Assembly: GCA_936432065.2 (NCBI GenBank)
Contig: OW386286.2
Span: 117,628,902-117,692,901, forward strand
Direction of reading: 5' to 3'
Source: Rutpela maculata
Taxonomy: Eukaryota > Arthropoda > Insecta > Coleoptera > Cerambycidae
Length of the DNA stretch: 64,000 nt
The stretch's first letter is position 1. Each line of letters opens with the position of its first letter. The position numbers and the translations under genes were made by a program. The notes below the pieces were generated by a model. That model was not told the origin of the DNA and searched no databases. It saw only the letters and a program-made list of their open reading frames with translations. Positions 13,701-25,700 of the stretch are shown one piece after another.

Positions 13701-16700
13701 AATACCACGTTAAACTTAAATAAAGCTCGACAACAAATGTTGATAAAGTTAGTAACTTTTAAAGAATTTTACCCCATCTCACCACCCCAGACGGGCTGAA
13801 AAATGATTTCAATGCATTGGCCAGATGTATTTCTTTATTCTTAACAATACCATGTTAAAGTTAAAACTCGACAACAACAGTTGCTAAAACAAGTAATTTT
13901 TTAAGTATTTCAACCCCCGCTCACCCCATAGACGGGCTGAAAAATGATTTCACTGCACTGGTCAGATGTACTTATTTATTCTTAACAGAACCTTATTAAA
14001 ATTAAAGCTCGACAAGAAGTGTTGCTAAAATTAGTAATTTTTAGAGAATTTCACCCGATCTCAGCCCCCTAGACGGGCTGAAAAATGATTTCGTTATTCT
14101 TAACAAAACCTCATTAAAACAAAGCTCGACAAGAAATGTTGCTAAAATTAGTAATTTTTTAAGTTATTTCAACCCCCGCTCATCCCCCTAGACGGGCTGA
14201 AAAATGATTTCAATTCATTGGTCAGATGTATTTCGTTATTCTTAACAATATCACGTTAAAGTTGAAGCTCGACAACAAATAAGTAATTTTTTAAAGTATT
14301 TCAACCCCCGCCCACCCCCCTAGACGGGCTGAAAAATGATTTCAATGCATTGGTCGGATGTATTTCTTTATTCTTAACAATACCACGTTAAAATTAAAGC
14401 TTGACAACAACTGTTGCTAAAGTTAGTAACTTTTAAAGAATTTTACCCCATCTCACCACCCCAGACGGGCTGAAAAATGATTTCAATGCATTGGCCAGAT
14501 GTATTTCTTTATTCTTAACAATACCATGTTAAAGTGAAAACTCGACAACAACAGTTGCTAAAATAAGTAATTTTTTAAATATTTCAACCCCCGCTCACCC
14601 CATAGACGGGCTGAAAAATGATTTCACTGCACTGGTCAGATGTACTTATTTATTCTTAACAAAACCTTATTAAAATTAAAGCTCGACAAGAAGTGTTGCT
14701 AAAATTAGTAATTTTTAGAGAATTTCACCTGATCTCACCCCCCTAGACGGGCTGAAAAATGATTTTAATGCATTGGCCAGATGTATTTCGTTATTCTTAA
14801 CAAAACCTCATTAAAACAAAGCTCGACAAGAAGTGTTGCTAAAATTAGTAATTTTTTAAGTTATTTCAACCCCCGCTCACCCCCCTAGACGGGCTGAAAA
14901 ATGATTTCAATTCATTGGTCGGATGTATTTCCTTATTCTTAACAATACCACGTTAAAATTAAAGCTCGACAACAACTGTTGCTAAAGTTAGTAACTTTTA
15001 AAGAATTTTACCCCATCTCACCACCCCAGACGGGCTGAAAAATGATTTCAATGCATTGGCCAGATGTATTTCTTTATTCTTAACAATACCACGTTAAAGT
15101 TAAAACTCGACAACAACAGTTGCTAAAATAAGTAATTTTTTAAGTATTTCAACCCCCGCTCACCCCCCTAGACGGGCTGAAAAATGATTTTACTGCATTG
15201 GTGAGATGTATTTATTTATTCTTAACAAAACTATGTTAAAATTAAAGCTCGACAACAACTGTTGCTAAAGTTAGTAACTTTTAAAGAATTTTACCCCATC
15301 TCACCACCCCAGAGGGGCTGAAAAATGATTTCAATGCATTGGCCAGATGTATTTCTTTATTCTTAACAATACCACGTTAAAGTTAAAACTCGACAACAAC
15401 AGTTGCTAAAATAAGTAATTTTTTAAATATTTCAACCCCCGCTCACCCCCCTAGACGGGCTGAAAAATGATTTTACTGCATTGGTCAGATGTATTTATTT
15501 ATTCTTAACAAAACTATGTTAAAATTAAAGCTCGACAACAACTGTTGACATAGTTAGTAATTTTTAAAGAATGTTACCCCATCTCACCACCCAAGACGGG
15601 CTGAAAAATGATTTCATTGCATTGGTTAGATGTGTTTATTTATTCTTAACAAAACTTCATTAAAATTAAAGCTCGACAAGAATTGTTGCTAAAATTAGTA
15701 AATCTTAAAGAATTTCGACAGATCTCACCCCCTTACACGGGCTGAAAAATGATTTTAATGCATTGGCTAAATGTATTTCTTTATTCTTAACGATACCACG
15801 TTAAAGTTAAAACTCGACAACAACAGTTGCTAAAATAAGTAATTTTTTAAGTATTCCAACCCCCGCTCACCCCCCTAGACGGGCTGAAAAATGATTTCAC
15901 TGCATTGGTCAGATGTATTTATTTATTCTTAACAAAACCTCATTAAAATTAAAGCTCGACAAGAAGTGTTGCTAAAATTAGTAATTTTTAAAGAATTTCA
16001 CCCGATCTCACCCCCCTAAACGGACTGAAAAATGATTTTAATGCATTAGCCAGATGTATTTCTTTATTCTTAACAAAACCTCATTAAAATCTAAGTTCGA
16101 CAAGAATTGTTGCTAAAATTAGTAATTTTTAGAGAATTTCACCAGATCTCACCTCCTTACACGGGCTGAAAAATGATTTCAACGCATTGGCCAGATGTGT
16201 TTCTTTATTCTTAACAATACCACGTTAAAGTTAAAACTCGACTACAACAGTTGCTGAAATAAGTAATTTTTTAAGTATTTCAACCCCCGTTCACCCCCCT
16301 AGACGGGCTGAAAAATGATTTCACCGCATTGGTCAGATGTATTTATTTATTCTTAACAAAACCTCATTAAAATTAAAGCTCGACAAGAAATGTTGCTAAA
16401 ATTAGTAATTTTTAAAGAATTTTACCCGATCTCACCCCCCTAGACGGGCTGAAAAATAATTTCAATTTATTGGCCAGATGTATTTCTTTATTCTAAACAA
16501 AGCCTCATTAAAATCAAAGCTCGACAACAAGTGTTGCTAAAATTAGTAATTTTTAAAAAATTTCACCCGATCTCACCCCCCTAGACGGGCTGAAAAATAA
16601 TTTTAATGCATTGGCCAGATGTATTTCGTTATTCTTAACAATACCACGTTAAAGTTGAAACTCGACAACAAATAAGTAATTTTTTAAACTATTTCAACCC

Positions 16701-19700
16701 CCGCTCACCCCCATAGACGGGCTGAAAAATGACTTCAAAGCATTGGGCGGATGTATTTCTTTAATCTTAACAATACCACGTTAAAATTAAAGCTCGACAA
16801 CAACAGTTGCTGAAACAAATAATTTTTTAAAGAATTTCAACCCCCGCCCACCCCCCTAGACAGGCTGAAAAATGATTTCAAAGCATTGGGCGATGTATTT
16901 CTTTAATCTTAACAATACCACGTTAAAATTAAAGCTCGAGAACAACAGTTGCTAAAATAAATAATTCTTTAAAGAATTTCAACCCCCGCCCACTTCCCTA
17001 GACGGGCTGAAAAATGATTTCAATGCATTGGTAGGATGTATTTCTTTATTCTTAACAATACTACGTTAAAATTAAAACTCAACAACAACTGTTGACATAA
17101 TTAGTAATTTTTAAAGAATGTTACCCCATCTCACCACCCAAGACGGGCTGAAAAATGAATTCATTGCATTGTTTAGATGTGTTTATTTATTCTTAACAAA
17201 ACCTCATTAAAATTAAAGCTCGACAAGAATTGTTGCTAAAATTAGTAATTTTTAAAGAATTTCGACAGATCTCACCCCCTTACACGGGCTGAAAAATGAT
17301 TTTAATGCATTGGCCAAATGCATTTCTTTATTCTTAACAATACCACGTTAAAGTTAAAACTCGACAACAACAGTTGCTAAAATAAATAATTTTTTAAGTA
17401 TTTCAACCCCCGCTCACCCTCTAGACGGGCTGAAAAATGATTTCACTGCATTGGTCAGATGTATTTAGTTATTCTTAACAAAACTTCATTAAAATTAAAG
17501 CTCGACAAGAAGTGTTGCTAAAATTAGTAATTTTTAAAGAATTTCACCCGATCTCATCCCCCTAGACGGACTGAAAAATGATTTTAATGCATTGGCCAGA
17601 TGTATTTCTTTATTCTTAACAAAACCTCATGAAAATCAAAGCTCGACAAGAAGTGTTGCTAAAATTAGTAATTTTTTAAGTTATTTCAATACCCGCTCAC
17701 CCCCCTAGACGGGCTGAAATATAATTTCAATGTATTAGTCTAATGTATTTCTTCTTTCTTAATAAAACCCCGTTAAGATTAAATCTCGACAACAACTGTT
17801 GCTAAAATAAGTAATTTTTAAATAGTTGATGATAAAATAAGTAGCTTAATTTTTAAATTATTTCAACCCTATCCCACCCTACTAGACGGGCTCGTAAATA
17901 AATTCAGTACATTTTTCTGATTCATGATCTTTTTTACATAATGACACCACGTTGGAATTAAAACTCTACAATGAATATCAAATTATTTTCCAAACCCACG
18001 ACTTTATCGATTATAGTCCTACTTTAAAATGTGGATGTGGATGATTTCACACCCGTCATTTTCATTGCTTAACCACTTGTTTGGGATCCCATAGTACACA
18101 TGTGTAAAATATAATTAAACGTTTCTGTTTTCTATCAGTTACTAATTTAGTGATTAAAACATTGCATTTTTCATATATCGTTCTTTTCTATATTTTTTGC
18201 ACTTATAATAAGCACAATGGTGCTAGTAACCACGTGCAATGGCTGATCAAGCCGTATTCTGTCTCAAAGTGCAGCCTCACGTCGTGCATAAATATACGCT
18301 TCCCATATATCAGACACAATAAATTTTTGTGACCCTTTTCAGATCATACATAGTTTTTAAAAATCTGTTGTGCAGTTGAGAAAAAAGTTTAGAATAAACC
18401 CTGGGAAATATGCAGCTATTTGATTTGAATTAAAGTATGGGTATTGGGTAATACATAAATCAGTTTGAATTATTGTGTTGGGGAGAAGTTCCACCCTATT
18501 TGATTCCTAGTGATATTTCATTCTACAGGATGTTTCATTCATAAACGTCCAAAATGGACCAGATGAGAGAGGACCCCAAGAGCAGTAATACTGACGACTT
18601 GCTACTTACATATGGGATCTGATTTTGGACAGTTTAATAGTTAGTTTCTTTCTATACTTTTGGGAGTATTCCACCCTACACTAAGAATGTGAAGAAATAA
18701 CTTCTGCAATGACGTGATTTTTTTAAAGGTGATAGCTGAATAGTGTATTCACCTAACCAAACACCATTCATTCAATTACCATTACAGCAAAAATAAAGAA
18801 TTTTTTTCCAAAATTTTGTAATAGTTTACAAGTGTTTAAAAGAAAAGTGTACTACAGAAAAAATGCCCGCTATTTAAAGAACTATCTTACTGTGTGCCAA
18901 ATTGAATTAATGGCGAATACTACATCGCACTTAATATGACATTGATTGATTGATTTATTTACCAGCGTGCGGTAGACATTGCTGCCACTCCCAGGGTTAT
19001 ACAGCTGGGCCTGCTTCGTCCACGCTAGGTTGGACTAAGGTCATGCTTGGTGCCAGCAGCGAGAGCCACATGGCGCATGGTAAAGGAATGTGGGATGGGA
19101 GGTGTAGGTATTTGTGAGATGTGTTACCGCATTGTGTCGTGAGGGAGCGTTTAAGTTCCATTTTTTGTGTTTTTGGTTCTGCCTCTTCTGAATCTTCGTG
19201 TGAAATATGCGTTGGGTCTTGATATGGAGTGTTTATTACTGTTTATGTTCCTCTTTTTGTGTTTATGCTTCCTTGAATCTTCTTTTTCTGAGTCTTCTGA
19301 TTCCTCGATTTCCGATGCTGGGTTGGATTTGGATCATGCTTGTTATCAGCAGCGAGAGCCACATGACGCATGGTTTTTTCATTTTTCCCCTCGCTTTTCT
19401 TTCCCAGTTTGTTTATGATTATCTCGATTGTTGTTTTCAATGTGTAACATGGTCTCCCTATTTTTAGTTTGCTGTTGTTCAGTGTTAGCGTTTTCTTCAG
19501 CAGGTTGTCTGCTGTCCTTTTTGCTTTAACCTTCTTGATCCTTTCCCTGCTTTCCAGGATATGGTCTATTTGTGTGATTGAGCTTCCATTACTCCAGGTG
19601 TCAATGCATGTTTGACTTTTGCTCCATGTATTTCTTATTGTTAAGTCAAACATGTGTGCTAGGTTTGGTAATTAATTCAAAACGAATAAAAACCAGACTG

Positions 19701-22700
19701 CAAACAACAGCTATTCCCCGGACTAATGTCCCGCCGAGCGCTGAATTACATATTACAAGCCTGGCCGCGTTAGTGCAATAACTATGTATTGCCACAAAAC
19801 GCTAAAGTTTCGATTTTAATAGACACCAGCTGAAAGACTTATGTATTTAAGGAAATGTATAGAGGAGTTCGACAAAATATTTCACTAGTAAATATTCTGC
19901 CCTCTAAAAGCATACCTTCTAATTAATTCAAAAACTAAGACTTTACAAAAAAGAAGCGTTTATCACAATACAAATTAAAAAAAACCCTGTTTGTTATAAA
20001 CAATCATCTTTAAACAAAAGCGCCTGAAAGTGTGCTCAGTATTTTTCAAATTGTTGGTGTCTTTTTGAGTGGAATGAAACAAACCAGAAAAATTAATAGT
20101 TTAAAAAACTAAAAAACATGTTTTTACAAATACTGCACTAAAAAGCAAAAAATAATCATCGAACCTGTTCTCTCTGTCTACCCCGTAAGGACCTTAGTGT
20201 AAGCTGTGTTTATAATTAAGTATAATATTTGAGTATAACGAACGCTATTTCGAACAAGTTCGATAATTAAAACACTGAAGACATCATTAGATTAAATGAA
20301 AAGCGCCCCACGCTTTTATACTCAAATATTATACTTAATTATAAACACAGCTTATAAGGCCCTTACGGGGTAGACAGACAGAACAGGTTCGATGATTATT
20401 TTTTGCTTTTTAGTGCAGTATTTATAAAAGGCATGTTTTTTTAGTTTTTTAAACTATTAATTTGGTTTTTTAACTTTTTGTTTTCATATTTAAGGAGAGA
20501 ATTTTGTCACGTTCGAAAAAACAAACAATGGGGTCATTTAGTCAAATTTCATATTGCACTTTTTATTACAATTGTGCTAAGTAATCATCAAATATTTATT
20601 ATACTGAAAATCTGAAGTCGATCCGATATGTAATTCCAGAAATCTACTGCTTTAAAATCTAATTCTTCATAAGCTAAGGTGGTCGAATCGCTGACGTAAA
20701 TCTCTCCGCAGTCCTAATAACCTTGCGCACCGCAATCAAATGTCAGTGTTCGTATAGAGTGTCACTTTCCTTTGTTTGTACCACAGCAGCCATCTTTTGT
20801 TATGGTAAGGGTCTTGGACAGGCCTAAAGGGCACCTTACACGCTCAATAATAATGTCATTACCTGAAAATAATGACATTATTAATGAACGTGTAAAGTTA
20901 GTTTCATACTTAATGCAATAATTATAGCTAGACATGCTTTTTTTCTTAAAATCCATTCTCTGATAAAACAAAATCGGTGTGTTTTCTATCGCCACTTGAA
21001 ACATAATGACAAAGAAATGTCAGTAATAACACAGACCCACAAAAAAAAATTGTCTGCGCCGGGGTACTGACCATACCTATCCCTTGTATTTTGTGCCGCT
21101 GAACACGAATCTCACCTTAGTTTTCCCCTATACGTCAGGTTTTTTTTTTAACAGCAAATAAATATATAAATATCACGATTCAACACGACTTTTTTTTGCT
21201 GTTAAAAAAAACCGGATGTGTAGGGGAAAAACTAAGGTCAGATTCGTGTTCAGCGGCTCAAAATACAAGGGATAGGTGTGGTCAGTACCCCCGCGCAGAC
21301 CACTTTTTTTTTGGTTGCCACTGTGCCACACTCAGTGTGGCGCAATCCCACAAAAAAAAATCAGCTGTGCGGGGATACTGACCACATCTATCCCTTGTAT
21401 TTTAAGCCGCTGAACACGAATCAGAGCTTAGTTTTTCACCAGCACGTCAGGTTTTTCTTTTAATAGCAAATAAATATATAAATATTAGACTTTTTTGCTT
21501 TAAAAAACCTGACGTATAGGGAAAAAACTAAGGTCAGATTCGTGCTCAGCGGATCAAAATACAAGGGATAGGTATGGTCAATACAGTGGCGCAGACAATT
21601 TTTTTTTTTTTGTGGGCCTGTGTAATGAACATGTAAGGTGTGACAAATAATGACAGGGAATGACGGGAAAATTTTTAGTAATGATATTTCTGTAATGATC
21701 TGCTGGAATGACATTATTACAGAACATGTAAGGTGCCCTTTAGGCCTATCCAAGACCCTAACCTACCATAACAAAAGATGGCTGCTGTGGTACAAACAAA
21801 GGAAAGTGACAGCGTGTTGGACAGGCCTATTATCAATAAGGAGATGCAGTATCCTTTAATAGTTAGACATCTAGGCAAGCGGCTCTGCTACGTCTACGTC
21901 TCCCGATGCGATAGAGAGATTGATGTCACACAGCTATAACACGAAAGCGCCATGCGTTGATATGTTCTTGTTTCATTTTGAAGCCTATAGAGACCTTTTT
22001 TTGCATTTCGCTCTAGAATTAAGTTCTTTCAGAAAATGTAATTAAAAAAAAAATGCTAAATGAGCCCATTTATTAAATTTGGAAGGGATAATTGTAATCT
22101 GCAACCTCGATAACCCACAAATACCGATTTTCAGTCGAATCCGACGATAATTGATGAAACCTATCCGCCATGTTGACGCCGCCATTTTGAATTTTTAAGT
22201 ATTGATAACATATTTGTTTTCTATTTATCAAGCCCTTGCTTTTGATACTCGGGAATCCGACGATAATTGATAAAATCTATCCGCCATGTTGACGCCGCCA
22301 TTTTAAATTTTTAAGTTTTGATCAGATATTTGTTTTCTACTTATCAAGTCCTTTCTTTGATACCTATATCAAGGGGGTTGTAAAGACAATGTCAATCCGC
22401 CATCTTGGGGCGGCGGCCATTTTGAACATATAATATTGAGTATACTCAGAGCTGGGCAGTACTCGAGTAAATTGTACTCGTAACTGTACTGAGTACCCAA
22501 AGTACTCAGTAACAAGTACTCGCGAGTACTTTTATTTGGATGGGACTCTGTACTCGACATTTTCAAGTACTTTACATTATTAGATACTCGAGTACTTTTG
22601 GCGGCCACAACTGACGAGTAACGAGTACGAGTACCGACGTGCAACACAGGTAAGTCTCAGCTTGTCTTTTTCCATACAAGTATGCAGGGCAGTCAGTGTC

Positions 22701-25700
22701 AGTCAGGCGAGAAGTGAGCATTTGACGTGACAAAAAAAAATCAAAAAGTTGTGGTGATTGATGTATCACGTTATAGCTAAGAAGTTGGTGACAGAAATTA
22801 CTGTGTTGAAAAGTGCAAATACGTCATAATAAAAAGCCTGAAAAACCATTTCAGTCTTTATGGCGTTGCTGATTTTTTAATTAACGATTAATTAAAAATG
22901 CAGCCAAAATATACAAATCTACTTGCCGGCAGCTTTTAGATTATGGACATACTTTATACCTGAACTGCTGTAAATCAATCACAAAAAACATCCAAGTTGC
23001 TGAAACCTCCGCTTTGAGACTAATTACGAAGATGCGCCATCCGAGGAATCCACTCCACAGGCCTTCTTCCTTATTCTTGTGTAAAATATGTTCTGGCATG
23101 ATTAAAATAAGAAATTAACAGAAACACGCCTGTATCAATTATGATTTCAAATTATTTTGATATAATTACGCAAGTCCCTCCTAAAATATTTGACGATCTA
23201 ACGCTGGTTATAGTTGCTATAGTAACCGTTAGGAGGGAGTTGCGTAATTATTTCAAAATAATTTGAAATATAATTGATACAGGCGTGTTTTTGTTAATTT
23301 CTTATTTAAATCATGCCAGAATATACTTTACATGAGAATAATGATGTTTTATGTATTAAGTAATACATTCAATTTATTATTTAATATGCTGTAGAAAAAT
23401 AAGGCATGCCCCGCTCTAGCCTAAGGGGAGTCGCGGCAAAGTTTTGTGATTTTTTGCGTGTCTTATAATATTCTGGGCAACTATTAGGGTGTTCCTTATT
23501 TTTCGACTTTAATTTTCTTTTTGTCTCACCCCTAAAAAGTTTGTATTTTATATAAGAATTATCCACCCAAAATTTCAGCCTCCTAGATGAACTCCTTCCC
23601 ATGCCGACGGGGGTGTAAAAAAAACCTCAAACTGGAATATTTTCAAATATACCCTTGAATTATTCATTATGGTCCCAAGTGACTGTTATTTGGTATGAAA
23701 ATAAAGTAAAAGCAATATCAACCCCCATGATCCATACCTACCTTTATCATCACAAGTTTAAAAGTAAGTAAAAATAATTTTGTATGTAGTATTTATTATT
23801 CAAAATGATTAAAATATTTGCTTTGATGTATCTTTCTTACAATTTGGATATATTTTCTGTGCTCTTGCACATATTGCAATACGTATTGTATTTGCTTTTC
23901 ATCCTTTGTTAGGAGACCATGGAAATCCTCCATTAATTTTACCGACCTTTCGACAGTGTCGTTGACAACTATAAGTGACATTATTATTTCTCCTCCATTC
24001 GTATAAGAATTTTGCGTTTCCCATGTTTTCGGATCGTGATTTAAAAATTCCCAATAAGTATTGAAACGAGAAATTAGATGCATGCTATTTTTTTAAATGA
24101 ATGTGTCAATTGTTCTTGCTGAAAAGTGAGAACAATTAGATACCAAACTCAGTAAAAAAAAATTACTAACTTAATAATTATATTAACCCTTTCAGCCCTG
24201 ATTTTTTGATAAGAAACATTTCTTTTTGTTTTGTTTTGTTTTCTTAACCGTTTTTGGCATAGATTATTAATTAATACCCCATCAATAACTCTCAGACAAA
24301 TTTAGTTTCCTCCACAGATTTATGAACTAGGAAATAGAGGCAAATGCCTCCATCAGGTCAAGAAGAAAAAAAAATTAAATATGAAAATTTTACTTTTATT
24401 TTATTTTACATGGAAATTTTTGAAACAATTTTTAAATTTAGATAAACACAGTTGAACGTTGCACTTTTCACACTGAATTTGTGAATGCCCTCTACAAGTC
24501 TCAAGTTTACAGCGCTGCTCATGGCCATTTGTATGTATTGGCCAATGGCCAAGATTATCGATTCTTATATCGTCCACTGGAATGGACTGTGGTTTTTGAC
24601 ATTTTATTGATACTGGTGAATTTCTTTTACCACAAAGCATACATATTTTTACCCCCCACGGGTTTGGCTTTCCCTTATATACTATTTGACTGATGTTGGC
24701 CCCTTAAACGGTATTGATTCATCAATACAATTTTTTTTTCGATTACCAGTTCTTCGCAACGATTATCGAATAATTTTATTATTGGACGTATTTTCCAAAG
24801 CTTATCACAATCATCGTTACATTCTATGTTGAGATCCACAATATGTAAGTTTTTCTGAGAGATTTAAATCTATTATGTGATATGCCAATTTTATCCAGTT
24901 TTATTCTTGTCGCAGGTGCCTAATACATTCTCAGTCTAGGAAAACGAACTATGTCCATTATAATATGCAAGGCTAAAGTTTTTTAATTTCATGCTCTTTT
25001 GTATTGATGTTTTTTCCGTTTACTTTTCGCCATTTCAGCAAATATTTCCTTTGGAAAGTATTTAGAGAAATGGACGTTTGATTGTGACGGGTATTTTCAT
25101 TCTTATTGTCAGGTGGAATAAACACAATTTTTGGTGGTGACGAAACTGATGAGATCATCAGATCGACACGACCTAGATGATGCAGATATCAGTTCTAGGA
25201 TGGATATGAAATGAAACCGACCAATCACAGTTCGTGTATTAAGTACATAGACAACTATTCGTTTTAAAATCAAATTAGTGCGCAGACTGTCAAAGTAACT
25301 GTCACTGTGTATTTGTGTAATATATTAGTGTTTAATAAATTTTGTAGTTTTTTTAAGCTGGTCGTAGAAAAAGTATACTGTACAACTTGAGTGGATTATC
25401 CATATCGCACTCAAAAGATTTGAAGCACTCCGCCTACGGCGTCGTGCTCAAATTTCTTTATCGTGGGATATGGATATCATATCCACTCTTGTTGCACAAA
25501 CTACTATTAGAAGGCACAGATGCATTCACAACTCATGATGCCACATGGTTTCTAAGGGGACGGTATACCAAGTGTATTACCAGAAAAAGCATAACAAAAT
25601 TAATCAGCTTCAGCAATTGAATGGCATGTGACTTGAATGTGACATATATGTGTTTTTACTTCAAATTTTGCTCAACTTGTGTAGAAGTCTGAAATTTTGT

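Larger units (their letters stand above)
10321..18056. mobile_element. 7.7-kb Foldback-like element with tandem-repeat arms
   Basis: The outermost sequence ACGGGTGTGAAATCATCCAC (10321) is exactly inverted at the right end (to 18056), and the IR continues about 170 bp to the arrays. The flanks are an exact 9-bp direct repeat CATTTTCAT (10312-10320 and 18057-18065). Inside, a ~142-bp unit is repeated about 15 times forward and about 37 times inverted, meeting near 12607. Inverted arms of tandem repeats with a 9-bp duplication are the hallmark of Foldback (FB) elements, relatives of MULE transposons. No transposase ORF is present, so it would be nonautonomous. Confidence 0.88.

Noticed and set aside
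10483..17893. CRISPR-like regularly spaced repeat
   Set aside because: Units are contiguous 142-bp tandem copies with no unique spacers, and the genome is animal.
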